Assembly (NCBI RefSeq): GCF_002250565.1
Contig: NZ_NMVJ01000009.1
Coordinates: 186,001-250,000, forward strand
Direction: 5' to 3'
Source: Parenemella sanctibonifatiensis
Lineage (GTDB): Bacteria > Actinomycetota > Actinomycetes > Propionibacteriales > Propionibacteriaceae
DNA length: 64,000 nt
Shown: positions 26,154 to 35,588 of the stretch, in pieces
Layout: each line of letters opens with the position of its first letter
How positions within the stretch are numbered: the stretch's first letter is position 1
Translations under genes and position numbers: made by a program
The notes under the pieces: generated by a model
What the model saw: only the letters and a program-made list of their open reading frames with translations
The model's database searches: none
What the model was told of the DNA's origin: nothing

Positions 26154-29132
26154 TCACAACTCCTGATCCTGGAATTCGGGGCGCCGGATCCGGTCCTGTG
26201 GGGTGCGAATCCGCTGGCGGCTCGGCTTGCGTACGCCGTTGCGCTTGGTCTGCACGTCGATGCCGGAGCCGAGCGAGCGCGCCAGGTCCAACATCAGACC
26301 GACCACGACCAGGTAGACGCCCAGATCGAAGAGCACCGTGGAGACCAGGTGGACTTCGCCGAGGATGCCGAGGTCCAGGTGCCAGTCGTAGCTCTGCATC
26401 ACCTGACCGCCGAACGGCAGCGGCAGCACCGCGTGCAGCGCGGCCAGCGCGATACCGATGCCCATCACCTTGCCGGCATCGACGGGGGCGGCGTGCTCGA
26501 GCTCGTACCGACCGCCGGCCATGTAGCGCAGCAGCAGCGCCAGCCCGGCCACCAGGCCGCCGGCGAATCCGCCACCGGGCAGGTTGTGGCCGGCCAACAG
26601 CAGATAGACCGAGGCGATCAGCATGATCGGGAACACCAGCCGGATCATCACCTCCAGCGGCAGTGCCCGCTGCTTCGAGTCCTGCCGCTGACCGCCGCGC
26701 AGCCAGGTGCCCTGGCCGGGGGCCGGCGTACGCTCGCGGGCGTCCCGCAGCCGTGCTCGGCGACCGGCGCGGATCTCGGCGGCGGCCTTGGAAGCGGCGG
26801 TCGAGACCCGGCTGCGGACGAAGACCAGCGACGCAACACCGGTGGCGGCGACGACCAGCACCGAGATCTCACCGAAGGTGTCCCAGGCACGGATGTCGAC
26901 CAGGGTGACGTTGACGATGTTGGCGCCGTAGCCGAAGCTGTACGCCCACTCCGCAAACTGGTCCGACACTGGCGCCTGACTGCGCGAGAGCACGGCCAGC
27001 GAGGTGCCGCCGAAGACGGTCAGCCCCACCAGTGCGGCCAGCCCCAGCCGCCACCAACGGTTGGAGTGCAGCGGCCGGTCGGTGAAGTACTTGGGCAGTT
27101 TGCGCAGCACCAGCACGGCGACCGCCAGGGTCACGGTTTCGACCAGTGCTTGGGTGAGGGCGAGGTCGGGGGCGCCGTGGAAGAGATAGAGCACCACGCA
27201 GCCGTAGCCGGTGACGCCGGTGAGGATGAAGGCCTTCATCCGGCCTCGGGCGCGGGCGGCGAACAGGCCAGCCAGCACCATCACGATGCCGGTGGCGAAC
27301 TGGGCCGGATGGGTCCACCAGACGATCTTGCCGGTCGGCCAGGAGGCGAACAGCACCGCCGATCCCGGCACCACGACCACCATGCCGAGGATCCAGGCGA
27401 CATAGACCGGCAGGGAACCGGTCTGGGTGCGGCCCGTGACAGCGACGGCCAGCCGGTCGATCGCCAGCATAACCTTCTGGTAGACCTCGCGGGCCGGCAT
27501 CACTTCGGGGAAGGTTTCCTGGGCCTGATAGACCTGCCGCCGCTGCACAAACATCGCCGCTCCGACCACCCAGCACAGGAAGGAAAGCAGCAGCGGGACG
27601 CTGAAGCCGTGCCACAGGGCGTACTCATGTGGCTCGTGTCCGGTGGTGATGCTCGCCACCCACGGCTCGACCATGGCGGTCAGGGGGCCGCCGAGGAAAC
27701 CGCCGACCAGGCACAGGGCGGCCAGCACCACCGGGGAGATCAGGAAGGCTCGCGACGGGGCGTGGAAGTCGACCTTGCGGGCGGGCTGTTCCTGGACCTC
27801 GCGCACCGAACCGAAGGCGCCCCACCACAGCCGCAGCGAGTACGCCATCGTGAAGATGCTGCCCACCACGATGGCTGCCAGCAGCAGGAGCGCCGGTCCG
27901 GCGGAGACTCCGGTGCCGTCGCCGTAGTAGGTGTGGATGAACTGGAGCGCGGACAGGCCCGATTCCTTGGTGATGAAACCCAGCGTGGGCGGCAGTCCGG
28001 CCATCGAGGCGGCGGCGATCGCGGCCGCGATGGCGAGCACGGGCACCTTCTTGTACAGCCCGGACAGTTGCCGCAGATCGCGGGTGCCGGTGCTGTGGTC
28101 AACAATGCCGACCACCAGGAACAGGGTGCCCTTGAAAAGCGCGTGGCCGACCAGGACGCCGATCGCGGCCATCGAGGTGGCCTGGGTGCCGATGCCGGCC
28201 AGCACCGTCATGAAGCCAAGCTGGGACACGGTGCCGAAGGCCAGCACCAGCTTCAGATCGTTCTGGCGCAGCGCCCGCCAACCACCGATGATCATGGTGG
28301 CGGCACCGATGACCATGATGATGGGCCGCCAGCCGGGCAGAGGTGCGGCGACCGGCGCGAGCAGGGCGATCAGGAAGATGCCAGCCTTGACCATGGTCGC
28401 GGCGTGCAGCAGAGCTGAGATTGGCGTCGGGGCGGCCATCGCGCCGGGCAACCAGAAGTGGAAGGGGACCTGAGCCGACTTGGTGAGCGCACCGAGCAGG
28501 AAGAGGACCATCGCGATCGACAGGTACGCCGTCACCTCCTGCTGGGGAAGCAGTGCCAGCATGTCGGTGATGGCGTAGGAACCGAGTTGTTCGCCGATCA
28601 TGATGATGCCGATCAGCATCGCCAGGCCGCCAAAGGTGGTCACCGTCAGCGCTGTCAATGCTGCGGAGCGGCTGGCCCGGCGCAAGGGATTGTGGCCCAC
28701 CAGCAGGTAGGAGAAGACGGTCGTCAGCTCCCAGTAGGTGTACATCACCAACAGGTTGTCGGTGGTGACCAGGCCCAGCATCACGCCGCAGAACGCCACC
28801 AGCAGCGCCGACACCCGCCGCTGGGGCGGATCGTCCTCGAAGTAGAAGGGGCAATAGATCAGCACAGCGGTGGTGATCAGGCAGGCCACGGTCGCGATGA
28901 TCCATTGGAAGGCGCCGATGTGGACGTCGAGGTCCATCCCCAGCATCGGGACCCACGGGATGTTTTCGTGCCAAGCTTCGCCGCGCATCATCATCGGCGC
29001 GAGAGTGGCCAGCCACACCAGGGTGCCGGCGGGGGCCAGCGCCGTCAGCCAGAAGACCCATTGGCCGCGGCGGGCCGGCGCCACGGCAACGATGATCGCC
29101 AGTGCCACGTGGGCAACGATGGCGATGGTCAT
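26154..29132 (-). CDS. mrpA: Mrp antiporter subunit A fused to subunit B
   Basis: 992 residues. The N-terminal part (about 1-500) is the NuoL-like channel with FHFWLPGAMAAPTPISALLH and the quinol-oxidoreductase helices. A middle section (about 590-700) matches the MrpA C-terminal DUF4040 region (MKAFILTGVTGYGCVVLYLF, APDLALTQALVETVTLAVAV). The last 170 residues match MrpB (PIMLIASVYLLLAGHNLPGG, GGGFAGGLVAGLALLL), and no separate mrpB gene exists, so this is an A-B fusion. It heads the operon A(B)-C-D-E-F-G. The start ATG 29132 has GGGGAGA about 5 nt upstream. The antiporter handles Na+/alkali stress and pH. Confidence 0.95.
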   Translation of the reverse strand: MTIAIVAHVALAIIVAVAPARRGQWVFWLTALAPAGTLVWLATLAPMMMRGEAWHENIPWVPMLGMDLDVHIGAFQWIIATVACLITTAVLIYCPFYFEDDPPQRRVSALLVAFCGVMLGLVTTDNLLVMYTYWELTTVFSYLLVGHNPLRRASRSAALTALTVTTFGGLAMLIGIIMIGEQLGSYAITDMLALLPQQEVTAYLSIAMVLFLLGALTKSAQVPFHFWLPGAMAAPTPISALLHAATMVKAGIFLIALLAPVAAPLPGWRPIIMVIGAATMIIGGWRALRQNDLKLVLAFGTVSQLGFMTVLAGIGTQATSMAAIGVLVGHALFKGTLFLVVGIVDHSTGTRDLRQLSGLYKKVPVLAIAAAIAAASMAGLPPTLGFITKESGLSALQFIHTYYGDGTGVSAGPALLLLAAIVVGSIFTMAYSLRLWWGAFGSVREVQEQPARKVDFHAPSRAFLISPVVLAALCLVGGFLGGPLTAMVEPWVASITTGHEPHEYALWHGFSVPLLLSFLCWVVGAAMFVQRRQVYQAQETFPEVMPAREVYQKVMLAIDRLAVAVTGRTQTGSLPVYVAWILGMVVVVPGSAVLFASWPTGKIVWWTHPAQFATGIVMVLAGLFAARARGRMKAFILTGVTGYGCVVLYLFHGAPDLALTQALVETVTLAVAVLVLRKLPKYFTDRPLHSNRWWRLGLAALVGLTVFGGTSLAVLSRSQAPVSDQFAEWAYSFGYGANIVNVTLVDIRAWDTFGEISVLVVAATGVASLVFVRSRVSTAASKAAAEIRAGRRARLRDARERTPAPGQGTWLRGGQRQDSKQRALPLEVMIRLVFPIMLIASVYLLLAGHNLPGGGFAGGLVAGLALLLRYMAGGRYELEHAAPVDAGKVMGIGIALAALHAVLPLPFGGQVMQSYDWHLDLGILGEVHLVSTVLFDLGVYLVVVGLMLDLARSLGSGIDVQTKRNGVRKPSRQRIRTPQDRIRRPEFQDQEL

Positions 29133-29413
29133 CAGTCTCCCCGGAGATGGTCGGTCGTCTGAGGTTGTCTCGTCGCAGGCACCGAGACGGCTGGAGGTGG
29201 CTGAAAAGCCCGGCGGGGCCCCCCATGCATGTTAGCGGACGGTCAGCGGTGTGGCGGTTGCTCGACGGGGGTCGATACCGGGGGTCCCGGGTTTCGGTCA
29301 GGGGGCGGGGTTACAGTGCTGGGACGCTACCCACCCCGGTGGCGGCCATCCGGGCGCCGGCGCTGCGGAAGCCGCGGTGACGGTCTCGGTGGACGACCGA
29401 GAGGACGTTGACC

Positions 29414-30727
29414 ATGGATTCATCCCTGTCCCGACGCGGCATGCTGGCCACCGCCGGCTTGGGCGCCGTGGCCACCGCGGCGGCCGTGATGCCGCGGACG
29501 GCCGCAGCCGCCCCGCGTACCCCTTCCGGCCGCTCTCCTTCAGACAAGGTGCGCACCGGTGCCGATGTCGCCGCCGCAGCCGAGTGGGAGGTGTTCGCGG
29601 GCCGTCGGATCGGCATCATCACCAACCCGACCGGGATCGTCGAGGACACCCTGGCCACCATCGTCGACGCGATGCACGCCTCCGGCAAGGTCGACATCGG
29701 CGCGGTATTCGGGCCCGAGCATGGATTCCGCGGTTCGGCCCAGGCTGGCGAGTCGGAGGGCACCACGGTCGACGAACGCACCGGCATCACCGTCTACGAC
29801 GCCTACGGCGCCGATGCTGATGCCTTCGCCGGTTTCTTCGAGGAGTCCGGCATCGACACCGTGGTCTTCGACATCCAGGACGTCGGCGCCCGCTTCTACA
29901 CCTACATCTGGACCATGTACGAGGCGATGATCGCCGCGATCCGCACCGACCGGTCGTTCATGGTGCTGGACCGCCCCAACCCGACCGGCGGCACCGCCCG
30001 CGGCCCGATGCTGCGCGAGGGATTCAGCTCCGGGGTCGGCAAGGACCGGATCCTGCTGGCCCACGGCATGACTGCGGGTGAAGTGGCGCGCTACTTCAAC
30101 GGTGAACTGATGCCGACGGCCGCCGGCGGCAGCCTGGCCGAGGTCGAGGTCGTCGAGATGGAGGGCTGGGATCCCGACTCGGTCTTCGCCGACACCGGAC
30201 TGACGTGGGTGATGCCCAGCCCCAACATGCCCACCCCCGACACGGCGGTCCTCTACTACGGCACCGGCCTGTTCGAAGCGGTCAATCTGTCCGAGGGGCG
30301 CGGCACCACCCGCCCCTTCGAGTTGATGGGAGCGCCGTACGCCGACCATCGCTGGGCTGCCGAACTGAACCAGCGCGACCTGGCCGGGGTCGAGTTCCGG
30401 GAGGCGTACTTCAACCCGACCTTCTCCAAGTGGCAGGGTGAGGTCTGCGCCGGTGTCCAGGTCCACCTCACCGACCCGCGGGCCTTGAACTCCTTGGAGG
30501 TCGCCACCCACATGATCACCGCGGCCCGCGACCTCTATGACGACTTCGGCTGGCGCGACCTGGACGGCGACCAACCGGGCCGATGGATCGGATTGCTCAC
30601 CGGATCCCAACGCTTCCAGCAGTTGTGCGAAGCCGGCGCCTCGGCCGAGCAACTGATCCGGGTGTGGCGGGCCGACGAGCGGTCCTTCGATCGACTCCGC
30701 CGCCAATACCTGATCTATCCCCGTTGA
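29414..30727 (+). CDS. namZ: Exported exo-beta-N-acetylmuramidase-like protein (DUF1343, NamZ family)
   Basis: 437 residues from ATG 29414 (GAGAGG 9-14 bases upstream; TTG 29408 is less likely). A Tat signal with SRRGMLATAG and a hydrophobic run to residue 35 leads into DUF1343. The domain has GRRIGIITNPTG, the catalytic FGPEHGFRG, and DIQDVGARFYTYIWTM, all hallmarks of NamZ, which releases MurNAc from the non-reducing end of peptidoglycan fragments. NamZ of Bacillus works in wall turnover and recycling. The gene is divergent from the mrp operon and is followed 47 bp later by a gamma-glutamyltransferase gene, suggesting a wall-fragment salvage pair. Confidence 0.88.
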   Translation: MDSSLSRRGMLATAGLGAVATAAAVMPRTAAAAPRTPSGRSPSDKVRTGADVAAAAEWEVFAGRRIGIITNPTGIVEDTLATIVDAMHASGKVDIGAVFGPEHGFRGSAQAGESEGTTVDERTGITVYDAYGADADAFAGFFEESGIDTVVFDIQDVGARFYTYIWTMYEAMIAAIRTDRSFMVLDRPNPTGGTARGPMLREGFSSGVGKDRILLAHGMTAGEVARYFNGELMPTAAGGSLAEVEVVEMEGWDPDSVFADTGLTWVMPSPNMPTPDTAVLYYGTGLFEAVNLSEGRGTTRPFELMGAPYADHRWAAELNQRDLAGVEFREAYFNPTFSKWQGEVCAGVQVHLTDPRALNSLEVATHMITAARDLYDDFGWRDLDGDQPGRWIGLLTGSQRFQQLCEAGASAEQLIRVWRADERSFDRLRRQYLIYPR

Positions 30728-30774
30728 TGCCCCCACCCCCACGTGACACCCCACCCCCAGTGAATGGAGACGCC

Positions 30775-32619
30775 ATGTCCCAGCACAATCCCCTTCCCCG
30801 CGTCCGCACCTCCCGGCGTACGGTGTTGGCCGCCGCAGCAGGCCTCGGCCTGGCTGCCGGCATACCGCTGGCCGGGCGGGCGTACAGCCAGGACGGACCG
30901 GTGCCAGAACCCCTCAAGGTGCCCGAGGCGGTCGGTGCCGGTGGGTCGATCAGTTCGGTCGATCCGTACGCCAGCGACATCGGGCTGCAGGTCCTCAAGT
31001 CGGGCGGCAATGCCGTCGACGCGGTGCTGGCCGCGGCTGCTGCGCTCGGCGTCACCGAACCCTTCTCCAGTGGCATCGGCGGCGGTGGCTTCTTCGTCTT
31101 TCACCACGCCCGCTCCGGACACACCTGGACGATCAACGGGCGAGAGAAGGCGCCGCGGTCCTTCACCGAGACCTCGCTGACCGACGAATCCGGAGCCGCG
31201 CTCGACTTCGACACGGTCGTCACCTCGGGGCTGTCGGTGGGCGTGCCCGGCACCCTGTCCACCTGGGCCCTGGCTGCCAAGCGGTTCGGTTCCCGCAAGC
31301 TTGCCGAACTGTTGGAGCCCGCCATCGACCTGGCCCGGCGCGGCTTCGTGGTGGATCAGAACTACCACGACCACATCGCCTCGAATGCCGACCGGTTCGC
31401 CAAGTTTCAGGCGTCGGCCGACCTCTTCCTGCCCGGCGGTGAGGTGCCCGAGGTCGGCAGCACCTTCCGCAACCCCGACCTGGCGCAGACCTATCAGCGG
31501 CTCCAGCGCCGCGGGGAGCAGGAATTCCACTTCGGTTCGATCGCGAACGCGATCATCGCCGAGGCGCAGCGCCCGACCACCGTCGAGGGCGTCAGCGTGC
31601 TGCCCGGCCAGATGACTGCGACGGATCTGCGTCGCTACCGCGCGGTGGTGCAGGATGCCACTCACAGCCGTTACGAGGGCCACGACGTGTATGGCATGGA
31701 TGTGCCCAGCTCCGGCGGTATCGCGGTCGGCCAGATCCTCAACCTCATCGAGGCGTACGCCGAACGCACCGGTCAGGCGCTGGCCGAGCTGGACGAGGTC
31801 GACTACCTGCACCGCTTTTCCGAGGCCTCCGCGACCGCCTTCGCCGACCGCAACCGGTGGGTCGGTGACGTCGACGGCGTACCGGTGGAGGAGTTGCTGA
31901 GTGAGGGCTTTGCCCGGGAACGGGCGGGTCTGTTCGACCCCGACCGGGCCCAGCCGCGGCCGATCCCGTTCGGCTTCCCCGACGGGGACTACGAGGACGA
32001 ACCCGGTGAGGGTGGCCGTCAGGACGAACCGTACGAGGGGCCGCACACCACCCATCTGAATGCCGCAGACCGGTGGGGCAATGTGGTCTCCTACACGCTC
32101 ACCATCGAGCAGACCGGTGGGTCGGCGATCACGGTGCCGGGGCACGGCTTCCTGCTCAACAACGAGTTGACCGACTTCAACTTCGTGCCGCTCACCGAGG
32201 GCGTACCGGATCCGAACCTGCCCGGCCCGGGCAAGCAGCCGCGCTCCTCGATGAGCCCGACCATCATCATCAAGGACGGCGAGCCGGTGCTCTCCTGCGG
32301 CACCCCCGGCGGCGCGACCATCATCACCTCGGTCGCCCAGATCATTCTGGGGCACCTGTCACGGGGACTGCCGTTGGTCGAGGCGATCGCGGCGCCGCGG
32401 CTCAGCTCGCGCAATGCGGGCGCTGAGGGTGCCGACCTGGGGCTGGCTTCCTCCGAGGTTGGCGCCGGGCTCACGGCCCTGGGCCACCAGCTCAGCAGCT
32501 CGGACTGGATCGGCAACGCTTCCGGTCTGGATCTGGACCGGCGACGTACCCATGCGGCGGCCGAGACCGTCCGCGGCGGCGGTGGCGCGGCCCGGGTGGA
32601 ACGACCGATCGGACGTTGA
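30775..32619 (+). CDS. ggt: Gamma-glutamyltransferase, Tat-exported
   Basis: 614 residues from ATG 30775, with GGAGA just upstream; a start at 30583 would overlap the NamZ-like gene. A Tat signal (RTSRRTVLAAAAG) covers residues 9-35. The Ntn-hydrolase core shows SGIGGGGFFVFHH, the autocleavage and nucleophile Thr in TTHLNAADRWGN, the substrate-binding GFLLNNELTDF and PRSSMSPTIIIKDG, and GTPGGATIITSVAQIIL. The precursor is cleaved into two subunits outside the membrane and transfers or hydrolyses gamma-glutamyl groups, possibly from glutathione analogues or wall peptides. A strong hairpin follows the stop. Confidence 0.93.
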   Translation: MSQHNPLPRVRTSRRTVLAAAAGLGLAAGIPLAGRAYSQDGPVPEPLKVPEAVGAGGSISSVDPYASDIGLQVLKSGGNAVDAVLAAAAALGVTEPFSSGIGGGGFFVFHHARSGHTWTINGREKAPRSFTETSLTDESGAALDFDTVVTSGLSVGVPGTLSTWALAAKRFGSRKLAELLEPAIDLARRGFVVDQNYHDHIASNADRFAKFQASADLFLPGGEVPEVGSTFRNPDLAQTYQRLQRRGEQEFHFGSIANAIIAEAQRPTTVEGVSVLPGQMTATDLRRYRAVVQDATHSRYEGHDVYGMDVPSSGGIAVGQILNLIEAYAERTGQALAELDEVDYLHRFSEASATAFADRNRWVGDVDGVPVEELLSEGFARERAGLFDPDRAQPRPIPFGFPDGDYEDEPGEGGRQDEPYEGPHTTHLNAADRWGNVVSYTLTIEQTGGSAITVPGHGFLLNNELTDFNFVPLTEGVPDPNLPGPGKQPRSSMSPTIIIKDGEPVLSCGTPGGATIITSVAQIILGHLSRGLPLVEAIAAPRLSSRNAGAEGADLGLASSEVGAGLTALGHQLSSSDWIGNASGLDLDRRRTHAAAETVRGGGGAARVERPIGR

Positions 32620-32626
32620 CAGCGTT

Positions 32627-32654
32627 CAGGCCCGCCTCGGTGGAGGCGGGCCTG
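32627..32654. terminator. Hairpin between ggt and the convergent ArsC-like gene
   Basis: Perfect 12-bp stem CAGGCCCGCCTC / GAGGCGGGCCTG with a 4-nt loop, 7 bp after the ggt stop codon. Confidence 0.85.
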
Positions 32655-32687
32655 GACGGTTGTGGGGGTCAGCTGTTCGTGTTGTTC

Positions 32688-32743
32688 TCTCAGGCGTGCT
32701 GGTCTCAGGCGTGCTGGTCTCAGGCGTGCTGGTCTCAGGCGTG
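32688..32743. repeat. 15-bp tandem repeat array over the ArsC-like gene's stop codon
   Basis: TCTCAGGCGTGCTGG repeats at 32688, 32703 and 32718, with a partial fourth copy from 32733. Read on the minus strand, each copy carries an in-frame TGA (complement of TCA at 32690, 32705, 32720 and 32735), so the gene ends in four successive in-frame stops. Confidence 0.9.
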
Positions 32744-33460
32744 GGCGAGTTCGCGGCGCGGGCTGGCAGGCGGCGCTCCCTCGACCAGCGGAACCTCCAG
32801 CTCGGCGAGCAACTGGCGTACGCCCTGCTCGAGCTGGTCGGCGATGCCCCGGGCTGCATCGAGGTCCTGGGCGTAGGGGTCGCTGATGTCCCAGTGAACG
32901 GTGCGCTGCCCGACCAGGGGCGCATCCTGCAGCCCGATCAACACCAGCACGTCGGCGGCATCGAGGACGTCGTCCTGGATTTCGCTCGGCAGCGGCACCA
33001 ACAGGTCGATGCCGCGCTCGGCGAGCACGGTCGCGGCGTGGGGGTTGAGGCGCCCGGTCGGCCGCAGTCCGGCGGCCTGGGCGATGACGTGACCGCCGGA
33101 CAGGTGTTCGGCGAGCGCCGCGGCGACTTGGGAGCGGCCCTCATTGCGTTCGCACACGAACAGGATCTTCGGGGTGGAGGTGAGCGCCTCGCCGAGGGCG
33201 GCGGCCCGGTCGGCGAGCTCAGCGCGTACCGCGTTCTCGGTCAGGGCAGGGATGAAGTCGAGGTGGCGGCCGGAGGCCTCCAGGCGGGCCCGGATCTCGT
33301 TGACCAGCTGCTCGATCTCGGCCTCGGCGACGCAGCCGCGGTAGCGCACGCCCAAGTCGTGGCGCACCCGTTCCATGGTGCTGGCGTACGCCTCGACGTC
33401 AAGAGCGGGGACGGTCTCGGGGGTTGCGACGTCCCGATCAATGTCCTGCTGAATGCCCAT
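32735..33460 (-). CDS. Arsenate reductase/low-molecular-weight phosphatase with N-terminal helical domain
   Basis: 241 residues from ATG 33460 with GAGGAGG upstream. The first 90 residues form a three-helix domain (RVRHDLGVRY, AEAEIEQLVNEIRARL). The LMW phosphatase domain begins at about 98 with the P-loop FVCERNEGRSQVAAAL (Cys-x5-Arg) and has its general acid Asp in DISDPYAQD. The two-domain form resembles actinobacterial ArsC1'-type arsenate reductases, which reduce arsenate via thiols. The P-loop second residue Glu and a lack of neighbouring ars genes leave a protein-phosphatase role possible. Its stop codon lies in a 15-bp tandem repeat. Confidence 0.8.
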   Translation of the reverse strand: MGIQQDIDRDVATPETVPALDVEAYASTMERVRHDLGVRYRGCVAEAEIEQLVNEIRARLEASGRHLDFIPALTENAVRAELADRAAALGEALTSTPKILFVCERNEGRSQVAAALAEHLSGGHVIAQAAGLRPTGRLNPHAATVLAERGIDLLVPLPSEIQDDVLDAADVLVLIGLQDAPLVGQRTVHWDISDPYAQDLDAARGIADQLEQGVRQLLAELEVPLVEGAPPASPRRELAHA

Positions 33461-33637
33461 GGCGTCCTCCTCGGTTCCATCGGTTCTGGTGCAGATCGGC
33501 TCAGATCTGTCGCGGCAGTCACGCGACCGCCATGGCCAAGGTTAACAGGAGGTGAACAACGGGTGTACGAAGGTGGTTTCTGGTGTGCCGCAGGGCTCGC
33601 ACTGGGGCTCGGCAGGACTTCCTCCTAGACTGTTCGG

Positions 33638-34246
33638 GTGATGAAACGCTGGCGATTCCTGACGGTGGCAGCGGTTGTCGGAGTGGCCGCCCTGGCCGGT
33701 CCGGCGATCGCGGTCCGGGCCGATTCCGGACCCGATCACACCGTCGAATCGGCGCCGCACCGGCCGGTGGGGATCGTGCTGGGCGCCCGAGTCCAGCCCA
33801 GTGGCCCCTCGCCCTACCTGCGGGCCCGGATCGACCTCGGGATCGAGCTCTACCGGTCCGGCAAAGTCGACCGACTCATCATGAGCGGGGACGACAGCGC
33901 CGAGGCGCTGCATGAGCCGACCACCATGAAGCTGTACGCCATCGACCGCGGCGTACCGGCGCAGGACATCACCGTCGACCCGGCCGGCCTCGACACCTAC
34001 GACACCTGTGTCCGGGCCCGCGACGAGTACGGCGCCACCGCCGTGACCATGATCACCCAGAGCTACCACCTGCCCCGCGCGGTGGCGACCTGTCGCTGGG
34101 TCGGCTTGGATGCGATCGGGGTGGGGGACGAGAGCGTCCGCGGGCCGCACCCGCGCAGCTGGTGGTATGGCGTCGCTCGGGAGCTGCTGGCGAACTGGAA
34201 GATGCTGATCGACGTCGCCTCCGGGCGTCCGCCCGCCGAAGGCTGA
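33638..34246 (+). CDS. YdcF/SanA-like DUF218 protein
   Basis: 202 residues. An N-terminal hydrophobic anchor (about residues 6-28) precedes the DUF218 domain: VGIVLGARVQPSGP at the first strand, YRSGKVDRLIMSGDD, MKLYAIDRGVPAQDITVDPAG, TYDTCVRARDEYGATAVTMI and TQSYHLPRAVATC. SanA and ElyC relatives affect envelope permeability and lipid-carrier metabolism; the reaction is unknown. GTG 33638 lies 6 nt after TAGACT (33626-33631), a leaderless arrangement; ATG 33641 is the alternative. Confidence 0.82.
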   Translation: MMKRWRFLTVAAVVGVAALAGPAIAVRADSGPDHTVESAPHRPVGIVLGARVQPSGPSPYLRARIDLGIELYRSGKVDRLIMSGDDSAEALHEPTTMKLYAIDRGVPAQDITVDPAGLDTYDTCVRARDEYGATAVTMITQSYHLPRAVATCRWVGLDAIGVGDESVRGPHPRSWWYGVARELLANWKMLIDVASGRPPAEG

Positions 34247-34287
34247 GCTGGGTCGAGAGCCGGGCGGCCGGCTGATGGACAGTGGCC

Positions 34288-35568
34288 ATGCGTCCCAATG
34301 TGGTGATCTTCATGACCGACCAGCAGCGTGGCGCGACGCTGGATCCGGGCCACCGGCTCCGAGCGCTGACCCCGAACGTCGACGCGATGGCTGCCGACGG
34401 CGTCCGGTTCTCACGGGCGTACGCGCCCTCGCCCCGCTGTTGCCCGGCGCGGACGTCCTTCATGACGGGCCGGCACCCGATCGAGCACGGCGTGTGGAAC
34501 AACGTCAATGTCGCCAACGCGCTGAGCCGAGGGCCTCGACCCGGTACGCCTTTCTGGTCCCGGGATCTCGCTTCCGCCGGCTACGCGCTCGGCTTCGCCG
34601 GCAAGTGGCATGTCAGCAACACTGAGAATCCCTGGATCCGCGCCCGGGCCGACCAGGACCAACCATGGGTCAGTTACATTGGGCCGCTCGGGCCGCACGA
34701 CCCCTATCAGCCGCCCCAGGAGTTCCTTGACCAGTACGACCCGGACGCGATCCACCTGGAGGACAGCTTCGCCGATCCGATGACCGACAAACCCGCCCTC
34801 TATCGGCGGATCCGGGACCGGTTCGACCAGTTGACCGAGCCAGAGCATCGCGAGGCACTGCGGCATTATCTGGCGTTCTGCAGCTACGAGGACGCTCTGT
34901 TCGGGGAGGTGGTCGCGGCGGTGGCTGAGTCGGGGCAGCTCGACGACACCATCTTCATCTACCTCTCCGACCACGGCGACTACGCCGGTGACCACGGGCT
35001 GTGGTGCAAGGGGCTGCCAGCGTTCACCTCGGCCTACCACGTCCCACTCGTGATCGGCGGGCGCCCGATCCAGGCAGCGAACCGTGGCGGTGTCGTCGAC
35101 GCCGCGGTCTCACTGATGGACATCGGGCCGACGCTGCTGGAGCTGTGCGGCGCGGAGCTCGCCCACCCGATGTCTGGTCGTTCGCTGGTGCCGGCGCTGA
35201 CCGGCGAGCCCATTGCGGAGCGTGACCTGCTGCTGGCGACCGAGGGCAATGAGACCTACGGCAACCAGCGGATTCTGCTCGCCGGTGACTGGAAGCTGGT
35301 CGTCAACATGTTCGATCGGGACGAGCTGTATCACCTGGCCACCGACCCGGGCGAGATGAAAAATCTGCTGCACCGCGGTGACGAACCGCGAGCGGTCGGG
35401 GTGCCCGAGGAGACACGGGTGCCCGAGGAACTCCGCGCCGTCGTCGAGGATCTGTACGCCCGACTGTGGCGGCTGGCCGTCGGCTACGGCGACGACCTCA
35501 CCAACGGCTACATCCTCACCGCCCTGGGGCAGTATGGCCCTGGCGTCGCGGCGTCGCCCCGCCCGTGA
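34288..35568 (+). CDS. Sulfatase (formylglycine-type alkaline phosphatase superfamily)
   Basis: 426 residues from ATG 34288. The first strand NVVIFMTDQQR carries the metal ligands Asp-Gln, and the sulfatase signature CxPxR is present as CCPARTSFMTGRHP (about residues 52-65), whose first Cys would be oxidised to formylglycine. Further markers are GKWHVSN and LSDHGDYAGDHGLWCKG. No signal peptide is visible, so it is likely cytoplasmic and acts on an imported sulfate ester. A formylglycine-generating enzyme is not encoded nearby. It converges with the alpha/beta hydrolase gene over a shared hairpin. Confidence 0.88.
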   Translation: MRPNVVIFMTDQQRGATLDPGHRLRALTPNVDAMAADGVRFSRAYAPSPRCCPARTSFMTGRHPIEHGVWNNVNVANALSRGPRPGTPFWSRDLASAGYALGFAGKWHVSNTENPWIRARADQDQPWVSYIGPLGPHDPYQPPQEFLDQYDPDAIHLEDSFADPMTDKPALYRRIRDRFDQLTEPEHREALRHYLAFCSYEDALFGEVVAAVAESGQLDDTIFIYLSDHGDYAGDHGLWCKGLPAFTSAYHVPLVIGGRPIQAANRGGVVDAAVSLMDIGPTLLELCGAELAHPMSGRSLVPALTGEPIAERDLLLATEGNETYGNQRILLAGDWKLVVNMFDRDELYHLATDPGEMKNLLHRGDEPRAVGVPEETRVPEELRAVVEDLYARLWRLAVGYGDDLTNGYILTALGQYGPGVAASPRP

Positions 35569-35571
35569 GCC

Positions 35572-35588
35572 GCCGTTGGCGCAACGGC
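35572..35588. terminator. Hairpin between convergent sulfatase and hydrolase genes
   Basis: GCCGTTG / CAACGGC with a 3-nt loop fills the 20 bp between the two stop codons; flanking TGAGCC and GGCTCA, including both stops, also pair. Confidence 0.65.

Noticed and set aside
32735-33460. Arsenic resistance operon
   Set aside because: Only the ArsC-like gene is present; no arsR, acr3 or arsB gene is adjacent.
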